A stretch of 64,000 nucleotides of DNA from an uncultured Saprospiraceae bacterium (GTDB lineage Bacteria > Bacteroidota > Bacteroidia > Chitinophagales > Saprospiraceae). The notes under the pieces are model-generated. The model ran no database searches. It was not told the origin of the DNA and saw only the letters and a list, made by a program, of their open reading frames with translations. A program made the translations under genes and the position numbers. Shown here in pieces: positions 51,536-61,800 of this stretch. Where the stretch lies: assembly GCA_937921595.1 (NCBI GenBank), contig CAKZTD010000091.1:38682-102681 (forward strand), given 5' to 3'. How positions within the stretch are numbered: position 1 is the first letter of the stretch; every line of letters begins with the position of its first letter.

Positions 51536-54500
51536 ATGAATTCTAAAACCCCTTTACCAAAAATATTAAGCTGGTATCCTCTTTTCTTAATCTTTTTTTT
51601 ATGCTCTTCTCCTTCAAGAGCACAGACCCCTCAGTTTGAATTTTATGATAAAATTGGAGATAATCCGAATTTATTTAAATTAAATATTCATCAGGATAAA
51701 CAAGGCTTTTTGTGGTTTTCAAATCTTCAGCAAATTATTCGATATGATGGTTATAATTTTATCACGAGACTTCATCCGAAACCAGACTTAGGAATTTATT
51801 GTAAATCTTTTGAGATCCTTGAGAGAGATAATATTCTATTAAAAAAATATGACGATCATTTTAATTTTTTAAATTTTCAAACAGAACAAAATACATTTGC
51901 TTCATTTAAGGATATACTACCTGAGCACGCTTATTTTGGAAAGTCTTTTGTCCACCAACCAAGAAAAGATCTAATCTTATTTACATTTATTGACACATTA
52001 AAAAATCAAATTGGAATATCTAAATTCGAACAAGGTCAATTTATCAAAACCGACAAATCACTCAAATACGAGTCTGATCAATTCAAAATATTAGCTGATG
52101 GTCAAGGAGCATTTATTTATTACAATTTGGAAAGTGAAACTCTCCTAAGATTTCACTTAAATGATCTACCAACTGACCGTTTAAAACTGCCTTCTTTAGA
52201 ATTTCCTCTTAATCGAATTAAGGCAGGAAATAAAAATCCAATCCTGCTATACGGCGACAAAGAAATATTTTTCTTGGACAACAAAAGAGGTGTTTTAATT
52301 CCACATTCTGCGAATCGTTTTTTAGCCCAAATTCCATATTTAAGAGATTTTGTAGAGACAAAAAATGGAGACCTTTGGTGTGTCTCACATGATAAAAACA
52401 TCTTTTATTATGATCAAGAAAAAGACACTTTAATAAATTATTCTAATCATTTAGAATCGCTTATTCAAAGAAAATTACAATTGCAAGAATTAAGTATTGA
52501 CCATTCAGGTGTAATATGGATAACCAGCTTGATGGGAATTCTGAAGATCGTTCCCGGAGAAAATATTTTTGATACTTATTTTACAAGCCCTAGCCCCGAG
52601 TGTAATGACTACTGTAGTTTTAGAGGAATAACTGAAGATGAGGAAGGAATGATTTATAGTAGTTTTTACAATGGTATTTATAAATTAGATCCCTTAGAAA
52701 AATCTTACAACGTTCCTTTTCCAGACTTCACGAATACCCCCTATAGTTTAAATTACAAAGATCAACATTTAATACTCAATAATGGAAGCCGAATAAATTC
52801 GATTACCGGACAAATCGATACCAGCTTACTTCCCCTCAGAGAGTACGAAATAGATATTGGGGTTTCAATAAAAGATGCTCAGAAAAATATTTATCTGAAC
52901 TACGGCAGGAAAATTTATATTCTAAATGAAAAAAGCTTAAAGCCTTTCTGGGAAGAAATAGTAGAAGTCCCAGACATAAACAACGATATCTATACAATCC
53001 ATTATGGAAAAAATAGTAATTCAATTTGGATTAATAATTACATTCAACTTTTCAATTACGATATTGAGAAAAAGACTCTTATCGCTCATCCAATTTCTGA
53101 TGATGCAAAATTGATCCGTACAATCTATGAGGACAAAGACCAAAATGTTTGGCTAGGAACAGAAAAGGGATTAACCAAATTCAACCCTAAAACACAAGAA
53201 GAGAAACGCTACACCAAAACAGAAGGCTTACCCGATAATTACATTTGCACTATTTTGCCTGAAGGAGATTCTTGTCTTTGGTTAGCGACTAACAGAGGGC
53301 TTTCAAGAATGAAAATCAACCAAAACCGATTTATTAATTTCTTTGCTGAACACGGCTTACCTGATAATGAGTTTAACAGAGCATCGGCTTATGTTTCCAA
53401 GCGTGGACAATTTTTCTTTGGAGGAATCAAGGGTATTACTGCTTTCTACCCTCATGAAGTGATGGATAAATATTTAAGTCGTCAAGACAATAGTAAGCTG
53501 GTTCTTAGCTCATTTAGTTTCGCAGACAAACGTCAGCAAAAAACTATTTTCCAATATGATATTGATAAAGAAGAAACAATAGAACTCTTCCCATGGAATA
53601 ACTCTATCAATATAGAATTTTCACAAACAGATTTCCGAACCTCTGATAAACTTCAATATAGCTATCGTCTCGATGGCTTTAACGATACTTGGTCACAACC
53701 AACTACAACAAATTCCGCATATTTTAATAGCTTACCTTCCGGTAATTATATCTTTCGAGCAAGAGTGGTAGATAAAAATGGTAGGTGGCATCCCAATGAA
53801 TTAAAAATACGCTTAAAAATTCATCCTCCCTGGTGGAAAACAAACTTGGCTTTTGGCGCCTATGGATTATTGGCCATTTTGTTGTTTTATGGTATTTACC
53901 GTATGTTATTATTTCGGACCACAATGAACAGTCAGGTATTGTTTGAGCAAAAAGAAGCACAAAGACTAAAAGAACTTCACACACTCAAGAGTCGTCTTTT
54001 TACAAATCTTACTCATGAGTTTAGAACACCACTTAGTCTTATTCTTGGAATGTCGGAACATTTATCTGAAGAAATAAATGAAATAAAGATTAGTCAAAAA
54101 CATCAAGATCAGCTATTAACAAAAAATAGTCAAATCCAAAAACATGGACAATATTTGCTACAGATCATCAACCAAATGCTTGATCTTTCAAAGATAGAAC
54201 ACAATAGTTTTCAAGTCCAATTTCAGCAAAGCGATATCATTTCGTATTTAGCATATGTTGTCTCCTCTTTTCAAGTCTTTGCTAATCAACAAAACTTATC
54301 GCTTAAATTTTATAGCAACATTGAAAATTTGGAAATGGATTTTGACTCTAATTTATTAGAGCAAATATTGAGTAATCTCCTTTCCAATGCTATTAAATTT
54401 ACGCCGGTAGATGGCAACATAACCGTAAAAGTAGAAGCAATACAAAATGATAAATTACAGATTCAAGTTATAGATTCGGGGATTGGAATTCCTTCTAAAC

Positions 54501-55597
54501 AATTCGCATATATTTTTGATCCTTTTTATCAAGTCGATTCATCTTCTACTCGAAAGAACAGAGGTACAGGAATAGGTTTGGCACATACCAAAGAATTAAC
54601 CAAACTTATGAATGGCCAAATCGATGTAGAAAGTACACTCGGCAAGGGGACTACTTTTAAAATCCTATTTCCAATTCGGCAAGAATATACTAAAACGGTT
54701 ATTACCTCTGAGGTTTTTCCCACAGTGAATTATAGCATCGGTGAATCAACTCTGGTTAATCCAGCAGGTGACTTCAAGTCATCACCTGAAACGATCAGCC
54801 TTGACTCATCTAGTTCTAAAAATAAAAATCTCCCGAAAGTATTAATCATAGAAGACACTCCTGATATTGCAGATTATATTGCGTTGTGTTTGAAAAAAAG
54901 CTTTGAAATAGAAATCGCTTATAATGGTGATATCGGAATTCAAAAAGCATTGGAATCAGTTCCAGATATTATTATCAGTGATGTTATGATGCCTGGCAAA
55001 GATGGTTTTGAGGTTTGCAAAATTTTAAAAGAGGATGAAAAGACCAGCCATATTCCAATCATTTTGTTGACCGCAAAAGTAGATACAAAATCTCGACTAG
55101 AAGGTTTGCAGCAAGGTGCCGACGCTTACTTGACCAAGCCTTTTAATAAAAAAGAATTGCTGACCAGATTAGAGCAAATGATTATTCGTCAGCAAAATAT
55201 TCATAGGTATTATTCAAGCCATTATCAATCTAGTGAAACACAGAAGAGTTCTAAAATAGATAATAGTTTGAGTCTTCCACAAGAAGATGCTTTTCTTAAA
55301 AAATTGAATACCATACTCGAAGCAAATTATAAAGACAAAAATTTCACCTTGCCTCAATTATGCCTTAGTGTCAATATGAGTCGGTCTCAGCTTTTCCGAA
55401 AACTAAAAGCATTAATAGACCAATCTCCTTCTCAATTTATTCGAAAATATCGATTGAATAAAGCCAAAAATCTAATAGAAACAAGCGACCTTAATATTTC
55501 TGAAGTCTCTTGGGAAGTTGGATTCAATAGCCCCGCACACTTTTCCAGGGTATTTCATGAAGAATTTGGCCACTCCCCCAGCAAGACACATAACTGA
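51536..55597 (+). CDS. Hybrid two-component system regulator (propeller, kinase, receiver, AraC)
   Basis: 1353 residues from ATG 51536 (the frame is open to 51470 but the signal peptide begins here; cleavage near SRAQTPQ). Domains in order: two seven-bladed-type Reg_prop sensor propellers (about 35-690), Y_Y_Y domain (about 700-765, LQYSYRLDGFNDTWSQ), membrane helix (about 775-800), HisKA (NLTHEFRTPLSLILG, about 824), ATPase (DSGIGI, GTGIGLAHTKEL), receiver (VLIIEDTPDIADY, Asp in IIISDVMMPGKDG) and AraC HTH (SEVSWEVGFNSPAHFSRVFHEEFGHSPS). Such proteins sense glycans in the periplasm and control nearby use loci, but no SusC/D or glycosidase gene is in this window. Confidence 0.94.
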   Translation: MNSKTPLPKILSWYPLFLIFFLCSSPSRAQTPQFEFYDKIGDNPNLFKLNIHQDKQGFLWFSNLQQIIRYDGYNFITRLHPKPDLGIYCKSFEILERDNILLKKYDDHFNFLNFQTEQNTFASFKDILPEHAYFGKSFVHQPRKDLILFTFIDTLKNQIGISKFEQGQFIKTDKSLKYESDQFKILADGQGAFIYYNLESETLLRFHLNDLPTDRLKLPSLEFPLNRIKAGNKNPILLYGDKEIFFLDNKRGVLIPHSANRFLAQIPYLRDFVETKNGDLWCVSHDKNIFYYDQEKDTLINYSNHLESLIQRKLQLQELSIDHSGVIWITSLMGILKIVPGENIFDTYFTSPSPECNDYCSFRGITEDEEGMIYSSFYNGIYKLDPLEKSYNVPFPDFTNTPYSLNYKDQHLILNNGSRINSITGQIDTSLLPLREYEIDIGVSIKDAQKNIYLNYGRKIYILNEKSLKPFWEEIVEVPDINNDIYTIHYGKNSNSIWINNYIQLFNYDIEKKTLIAHPISDDAKLIRTIYEDKDQNVWLGTEKGLTKFNPKTQEEKRYTKTEGLPDNYICTILPEGDSCLWLATNRGLSRMKINQNRFINFFAEHGLPDNEFNRASAYVSKRGQFFFGGIKGITAFYPHEVMDKYLSRQDNSKLVLSSFSFADKRQQKTIFQYDIDKEETIELFPWNNSINIEFSQTDFRTSDKLQYSYRLDGFNDTWSQPTTTNSAYFNSLPSGNYIFRARVVDKNGRWHPNELKIRLKIHPPWWKTNLAFGAYGLLAILLFYGIYRMLLFRTTMNSQVLFEQKEAQRLKELHTLKSRLFTNLTHEFRTPLSLILGMSEHLSEEINEIKISQKHQDQLLTKNSQIQKHGQYLLQIINQMLDLSKIEHNSFQVQFQQSDIISYLAYVVSSFQVFANQQNLSLKFYSNIENLEMDFDSNLLEQILSNLLSNAIKFTPVDGNITVKVEAIQNDKLQIQVIDSGIGIPSKQFAYIFDPFYQVDSSSTRKNRGTGIGLAHTKELTKLMNGQIDVESTLGKGTTFKILFPIRQEYTKTVITSEVFPTVNYSIGESTLVNPAGDFKSSPETISLDSSSSKNKNLPKVLIIEDTPDIADYIALCLKKSFEIEIAYNGDIGIQKALESVPDIIISDVMMPGKDGFEVCKILKEDEKTSHIPIILLTAKVDTKSRLEGLQQGADAYLTKPFNKKELLTRLEQMIIRQQNIHRYYSSHYQSSETQKSSKIDNSLSLPQEDAFLKKLNTILEANYKDKNFTLPQLCLSVNMSRSQLFRKLKALIDQSPSQFIRKYRLNKAKNLIETSDLNISEVSWEVGFNSPAHFSRVFHEEFGHSPSKTHN

Positions 55598-55811
55598 TTT
55601 ATTTTCAGCAACTTACAACCTATCCATACAACATACAGACAAGTTTTCTTTCCTTTTTGCAACGGATAGGCAAGTATTTGCACCCTGTGATCAATTATTC
55701 CCTCTCCATATTTACGGCTTTTGTATAGGTTTTGCAACAACATTTGAAATAAGGCTCAGTCACTTTCGAGCCTACTCCTTATTTCAATTACAAAACGTAA
55801 AATCACTCCTT

Positions 55812-55961
55812 ATGAAAAAATCAACAATGCTATTTGCTATTCTATTTTTGGTATTTGGAATCTTCATTTTAGTTCATTCTACAGATAATATTGAGTTTAA
55901 AGCAGCCTTTATTCAAGTCAGTATTGTCATCGGACTTTGTATTGTGATTCAGGATAAATAA
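55812..55961 (+). CDS. Small hydrophobic protein
   Basis: 49 residues from ATG 55812, with two hydrophobic segments (TMLFAILFLVFGIFILVH and FIQVSIVIGLCIVI) separated by STDNIEFKAA. The same frame is open upstream into the HTCS gene but only this part looks natural. It ends before the AT-rich leader of the YifB gene. Probably a small membrane protein of unknown role. Length makes it uncertain. Confidence 0.42.
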   Translation: MKKSTMLFAILFLVFGIFILVHSTDNIEFKAAFIQVSIVIGLCIVIQDK

Positions 55962-56109
55962 GGAAGAGTGGTATTCTTTTTTCATTATTTTTAAAAATTT
56001 TCCTTTTTTTTTATGGAATTTGGGTGCCTTTGGAGTCTATACATAATGATGGCCTTCTTGAAAGGTTATTGAGACGCTTTATTTAGATAGATATTTTAAA
56101 CAAAAACAA

Positions 56110-57666
56110 ATGCTCGTTAAAACGTATGCAAGCGCTGTGCAAGGTGTGGACGCCCAGAAGATCACCATTGAAGTAAACGCAGGAGGAACGGTCCCCGCCG
56201 GATTTAAATTTTTTCACTTAGTTGGTTTACCTGATAAAGTAGTAATGGAAAGCTTCCAAAGAATTGAAGCTGCAATTAAAAATATTGACTATCGATTGCC
56301 TCGTCTAAAACTGGTCGTCAATATGGCGCCTGCTGATATTCGAAAAGAAGGTTCCTCTTATGACTTGCCTATTGCGATTGGTGTCCTTGCCAGTACGAAG
56401 CAAATTGATTCGGAAAAATTAAAAGATTATATCATGATGGGAGAGCTCTCTCTTGATGGTGGTTTGCGTCCGATCAAAGGAGCTTTGCCGATTGCGATTC
56501 AAGCTCGAAAAGAAAAATACAAAGGAATTATTCTACCTAAAGAAAATGCGAAAGAAGCAGCTATCGTAAATGACCTCGAAGTTTATGGAATTGAAAACCT
56601 AAGTGAAGCCGTTGATTTTTTTAATGGAACCAAAGAACTTAAAACGGTAGAATTAGATACTCGCGAAAGTTTTTTCGAAAGCCAGAACATTTATGACAAA
56701 GATTTCTCTGATGTCAAAGGACAGGAGAACATTAAACGTGCTTTGGAAATTTCTGCCGCAGGTGGACACAACGTTATTCTTATTGGTCCTCCTGGTGCGG
56801 GTAAGACCATGCTTGCTCGTCGGCTTCCAACGATTCTCCCTCCTTTAACTTTACATGAGTCTTTAGACACTACCAAAATTTACTCGGTAGCAGGAAAGCT
56901 ACCTGCTGATACAGCACTAGTTGGAAGGCGACCTTTCCGAGCTCCGCATCACACGATCAGTGACGTGGCTTTAGTTGGTGGTGGTTCTAATCCACAACCT
57001 GGAGAAATATCTCTTGCACATAATGGTGTCCTATTTCTCGACGAGCTTCCAGAGTTTAAACGCTCTGCCCTCGAGGTACTTCGTCAACCGATGGAAGAGC
57101 GATATGTTACGATCTCCAGAGCAAAAATTGCGGTAGATTATCCAGCGAGTTTTATGTTGATTGCTTCGATGAATCCTTGTCCTTGTGGATATTATAATCA
57201 CCCCGATAAAGATTGCGTTTGTGGCCCTGGAATTGTCAAACGTTATCTCAATAAAATATCCGGCCCATTGATGGATCGAATTGATTTACACGTCGAGGTA
57301 ACACCAGTGAGCATTGATGAGATTACTACTTACGAAAGACCTAAAGAATCGAGTGCTGATATCGCAGCTCGAGTAGTAAAGGCTAGAATTATTCAAGCGG
57401 AACGGTTTAAAGATCTTGAAGGTATTTATGCGAATGCGCAGATGCCGAGTCGGATGGTTCGTGAGGTATGCACCTTGAATCAACCCTGCCTTCTTTTATT
57501 AAAAAAAGCGATGGAACGGTTGCAACTTTCGGCTCGAGCGTATGATCGGATTTTGAAAGTGGCGAGAACGGCGGCAGATCTTTCGGCTAGTCCGGAGATT
57601 AAGATTGAACACCTTGCGGAGGCGATTCAGTATCGGAGTTTGGATCGGGAGAATTGGGCGGAATGA
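56110..57666 (+). CDS. YifB/ComM-family Mg-chelatase-like AAA+ ATPase
   Basis: 518 residues. The N-terminal Lon-protease-like domain (1-165) includes FFHLVGLPDKVVMESFQRIEAAI and SSYDLPIAIGVLAS. The AAA+ domain has Walker A ILIGPPGAGKTML and Walker B VLFLDELPEFKRSALEVLRQPMEER. A cysteine cluster CPCGYYNHPDKDCVCGPG and the C-terminal Mg-chelatase-like helical domain (SARAYDRILKVARTAADL) complete the family pattern. ComM is a hexameric helicase that promotes branch migration during natural transformation. No other competence gene is in the window. Confidence 0.92.
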   Translation: MLVKTYASAVQGVDAQKITIEVNAGGTVPAGFKFFHLVGLPDKVVMESFQRIEAAIKNIDYRLPRLKLVVNMAPADIRKEGSSYDLPIAIGVLASTKQIDSEKLKDYIMMGELSLDGGLRPIKGALPIAIQARKEKYKGIILPKENAKEAAIVNDLEVYGIENLSEAVDFFNGTKELKTVELDTRESFFESQNIYDKDFSDVKGQENIKRALEISAAGGHNVILIGPPGAGKTMLARRLPTILPPLTLHESLDTTKIYSVAGKLPADTALVGRRPFRAPHHTISDVALVGGGSNPQPGEISLAHNGVLFLDELPEFKRSALEVLRQPMEERYVTISRAKIAVDYPASFMLIASMNPCPCGYYNHPDKDCVCGPGIVKRYLNKISGPLMDRIDLHVEVTPVSIDEITTYERPKESSADIAARVVKARIIQAERFKDLEGIYANAQMPSRMVREVCTLNQPCLLLLKKAMERLQLSARAYDRILKVARTAADLSASPEIKIEHLAEAIQYRSLDRENWAE

Positions 57667-57685
57667 AGGATTTGTGGGAGATCCT

Positions 57686-57765
57686 TCATTCAATATTGGT
57701 TATTCAAGATTCATTATTGGATATTCTTTTCACAATCGAAGAAGGAGGAATATTCAATATTGAAT
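57686..57765. repeat. ATTCAATATTG inverted repeats
   Basis: CATTCAATATTGG (about 57688) is the inverted counterpart of GAATATTCAATATTGAATG (57748-57765), with two further ATTATTGG-type segments between. The gap 57667-57846 contains nothing else. Confidence 0.55.
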
Positions 57766-57846
57766 GGAGTGCAGTGTTTCAACTATTGATCAGTTGTGGA
57801 TTTTAGAGCATTTCTAAAAAAAACATGGCAAAATTTAAGCAAGCTC

Positions 57847-58548
57847 TTAAATATACTTCTCCCGATTCTGAAGATTTAATAACGCCCCCAAGGTAAAAAC
57901 CAAAGTTCCTACACTTAAAAATATTCTGTTTTTCCAGACGATTTCCTGGAAAGCCAATTGAGTATATTGTCTTGGGTTACCAAAAGGGTTTAAAAAAATA
58001 TCCCAAAGTGTATCCTCTACTAATTCGCTAAAAATGGTTAAGAAAAACCCAAACAAAACCATGACTACTGCGGTTGCATTTCCGTTTTTTATTCGAGTGG
58101 CAAATAAAAAAGCTAAGCTCCCTAAAAAACATACTGGGAATAATAATTGTGCGGCTAGGGTTACCGGTTCTATGGGATACAACAACCAAGAGCCAACCGC
58201 AGCGAAAAGAATCAGCAGTACAAAAACTAATGAAAAAATTAATATCAAGCGAACCAGCCATACTTTATATCTATAATCCGGAATGCCAAATAGTATCTCC
58301 AGCATTCGTGCATCTTCATCGCGCTGTATTCCAAAAACCATCGGATAAAAAATCAGTAATAGAGCAGGGAAAAAAGTAATTTCATACAAGAAACCAATAT
58401 TAATTTCCACGTTATCAAAAACGCTGACGACCATAAAAAAAACATAAAAAGCTATAGCAGCCAATAGGAAAAGAAAAAACTTCCCTGCAAAAATAATCTT
58501 GAGGTTGTAACGGATAATCTTGCCTATGAGAATAAAGGAACTAATCAT
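57847..58548 (-). CDS. ABC-2 type transporter permease
   Basis: 233 residues, six membrane segments, with HGxx-like cytosolic loop FGIQRDEDARMLEILFGIPDYRYKVWLVRL before the third helix, as in Bacteroidota ABC-2 permeases. It lies downstream of the RND-ABC fusion, whose ATPase domain is the likely energy source. The ancestral start overlapped the fusion's stop; the two are now split by the tandem duplication at 58515-58890, which carries two more copies of the MISSF start region. This copy has an intact frame. The substrate is unknown. Confidence 0.75.
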   Translation of the reverse strand: MISSFILIGKIIRYNLKIIFAGKFFLFLLAAIAFYVFFMVVSVFDNVEINIGFLYEITFFPALLLIFYPMVFGIQRDEDARMLEILFGIPDYRYKVWLVRLILIFSLVFVLLILFAAVGSWLLYPIEPVTLAAQLLFPVCFLGSLAFLFATRIKNGNATAVVMVLFGFFLTIFSELVEDTLWDIFLNPFGNPRQYTQLAFQEIVWKNRIFLSVGTLVFTLGALLNLQNREKYI

Positions 58549-58890
58549 GGATTTTGATTTTATATTTCGCTAATCCAAATTGAGGACTAGCTGATGTGGC
58601 AAGTTACAAACTTGCCATTATACTCGACTTTCAAGTTACAGCCTCCTGCTGTCAGCTTTAAACTTAAAAGAGCAACGAATAATTCTGTCTATGAGAAGGA
58701 ACTAATCATGGATTTCCGTTTTTATATTTTGCTAATCCAAGTTGTGGACTAGCTGATGTGGCAAGTTACAAACTTGCCGTTATTGCTCCTCTTTCAAGTT
58801 ACAGCCTCCTACTGTCAGCTTTAAACTTAAAAGAGTAACGAATAATTCTGCCTATGAGAATAAAGGAACTAATCATGGACTTCCGTTTTT
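58515..58890. repeat. Tandem duplication of the gene junction (unit 161-167 bp)
   Basis: The segment TATGAGAATAAAGGAACTAA plus the start of the permease occurs three times (58521, 58690 and 58853; ATG starts at 58548, 58709 and 58876 on the minus strand). Between the copies sit two copies of a ~115-bp sequence with a perfect 8-bp hairpin GGCAAGTT/AACTTGCC. The two extra starts give dead-end frames: one of 25 codons (MISSFILIGRIIRYSFKFK...) and one of six. The rightmost copy supplies the end of the RND-ABC gene. Confidence 0.85.
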
Positions 58891-61800
58891 ATATTTTTCA
58901 ATAGGCACAAATAAGCATCTTCTAAAACTGGTTCTACCAAATAGGCTGCTTCATTGGGTTTCTTTTGTGCGATACATCGAACCCTTATCTTTTCTCCTTC
59001 TCGGATATGATTGACGATCACATGTTCTTCATCCTCATGTGCAAATTCTTCCGCAGGAATTTGATATTCCCAAATCAATCCGTCTGCTAGACGAACCATC
59101 TCCAATGGAGAACCTTTGTATTTAAGTTCTCCTTTATCGATCACGGCCAATTGGTTACAGGAACTAGCTATGTCTTCAATAATATGAGTGGAAAACAATA
59201 CGATCCGTTCTCTACTTAATTGGACGAGTAAGTTTCTAAACCGTATCCGTTCTCTAGGATCTAATCCTGCCGTAGGTTCATCCACAATTAGGATTCGAGG
59301 TAGGTGCAAAAGAATTTGAGCGATGCCAATTCGTTGTTTCATCCCACCAGAAAAGGAACCGATTTTTTCATCCTTTCGGTCTAACATATTGACCGAACCT
59401 AACACATATTCCAATCGTTCTTTACGGGCTATATTGTTGTTGATTCCTTTTAGTATCGCTTGATAATCGAGATAATTCCAAGCGGACATATTCTCATAAC
59501 TCCCGAATGCTTGAGGCAAATAACCGATTAATCCTTGCAACTCTTCTCGCTTCTCTTGAGTATCAATTCCGTTGATCCAAATCTTCCCATAACTCTGTTC
59601 AAAGATACCACTGATAACTCTCATTAATGTAGATTTTCCGGCTCCATTGGGGCCCAATAATCCAAACATCCCTGTTCCAATTTCCAAGGAAATTCCACTC
59701 AATGCTTTGAACGGTAATTGACGTTTTCCAACTATAGGAATATTGAGGATCATCCGATAAAAAAATCTTCGAAGTCGCCATTTGATTCTTTCAATTTTCA
59801 ATTCCTTTTTATAAAAATAAGATGCTGATTGTTGAATGATTAAAAACGAATACCAAAGTATCCCCAGTACAAATGCAAATCCCCAGCCATCCCATTTGGC
59901 ATTCAACTGAGATAACAAAATCATTGGACTTAACCAAAAAACCACGTTACCAAAAATTGTAAATACACGTTTCCACCATCGTCTTTCTCCCCATTTTAGC
60001 GCTCTTCCAAATGGACGCCAGATCTCTAGTATTTGTAAATATATCCCTACAGCTATTACCATCATCCAGAAGCCACTTTCTAAAAAACCAAAACAAAACC
60101 AAACTAAAAAAACAAGCAATGGTATTTGCCAAATCAAATCTTTTAGGATGGCGCCCCAAGGAATAGCGGTGTTCTTTGCCTCCCGAAATCCAGCCAATGA
60201 TTCGCTTCCAGACCACTCTCTTGAAAATCGTCCGGGACGGTTATATATCTTTACTAGGTTTTGTATTTGGATATAAGGTGCTACATCTTTTGGGATAATT
60301 TCTTCACTGGCTCTCTTTAAACTGGTTTGAATAAAATAGGTAATCCCAGGTAATAAAAAGACCATTAAAAGTACATCAGCCAATTGCCATAACATGGAGT
60401 CGATTCGAAAATAAATCAAGAAGGCTCCCACTGCAAATAATCCAAGATTTAAAAACTTAACCCACCAAGGTAAAGACCGAAACCATTCGATGGAATTTTC
60501 CAGTCCAAGGTAAACGGTCGGTATAAGAATCAAAGTCAAAATAGTCCCCAAGGCCAAACCTCCAATAACGGTAATCGCAAAAGGTGCTCCGATCACACTT
60601 ACATATTCTGCCGTTCCTAAAGCCAATGGAATCATTGCAACAATTGTAGTAATAGCGGTAATCAGAATTGGTCGTAATCGATGAAGACCAGCAGTCATCA
60701 AGGCACGAGTTTTCCTATATCCTTTACGTCGTAGGGCATTGACGTAATCGATCATGATGATCCCATTATTGACGATGACCCCGAGTAAGATTAGAAAGCC
60801 AGTTAGAGTATTTGCATTCAATAAACTATTGCCCGTGATCGCTAAGCCCAACAAAGCTCCGGTTGCTGCCAAAGGAACAGAAAAGCCCAAAACAAAAGGA
60901 GCAGAAAGCGATTCAAAAACCGAAGCCAGTATAATAAAAATAAGCAAGACTGCCGCTCCAACTAATGGTTTAAAATCTTTGAGTTGATCTTGCGCAGAAA
61001 TCATTTCGATCGCCACTCCAGGAGGAATAGGATAGTTACTAATTAAGCTAGTAATGCTTTCCGTGTAAGCATCTAGCAATTCTTTGGATTGCTCTGCCTG
61101 TCTCGATGGAGCATAAATTAATTCAATTTGTTTTTGCTGATTAATCCGTCTGATATCATCATTACCTTGCGCCGTTCGGATCGCAGAGATGTTTTTCATT
61201 TTATGAATTCTACCTTGCTGATCCCTTACTTCTAACTCCTTTAAATCATCCATAGACTTTGTCTGGAATCCGGCTTCCTCCGTTTCACTTTCTCTAATGA
61301 TGATGTTGTAATCTTCATTTCCATATTTAAAATTGGTACCTGAAGGAGACTCTTGTCCAAAATCTCTTAAGGCCATTGCAATATTCTCTGGAGTAATATT
61401 ATTCCTAGCCATTGTCAAAGGATCAAATGCCAATAATGCTTCAGGGCTACTGCCCCTGGTACTCAAATTGGCATTTCGGGTTTCGTTCAGGTTTTCGATA
61501 TGATATAATAAATCTTGTCCTACCCTTTGCAACAAGGAATAATCTTCTCCTTTGATAACAATTCGCTCTTGATTATTTCCAAATCCCATTAAGGCTCCCA
61601 TTGCACCCATCCCTCCGATATCTTGTCCTCCACCTCCGCCGCCACTACTTTCCTGAGACAAACTGATCGTACCTCCACCAATTCGGCGAGTCAGTTGCTC
61701 TATTTGATGTTTGATTTCATTAAAAGATCTGCCATCAATATCTTTAAAGTCTTTTTTCAACTTGATACTTACCACCCCATCTTCCGCTCTGATTCGACTA

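Noticed and set aside
55518-55811. Long N-terminal extension of the small hydrophobic protein
   Set aside because: It overlaps the AraC domain of the HTCS gene in another frame and has no protein-like pattern; only the part from 55812 is kept.
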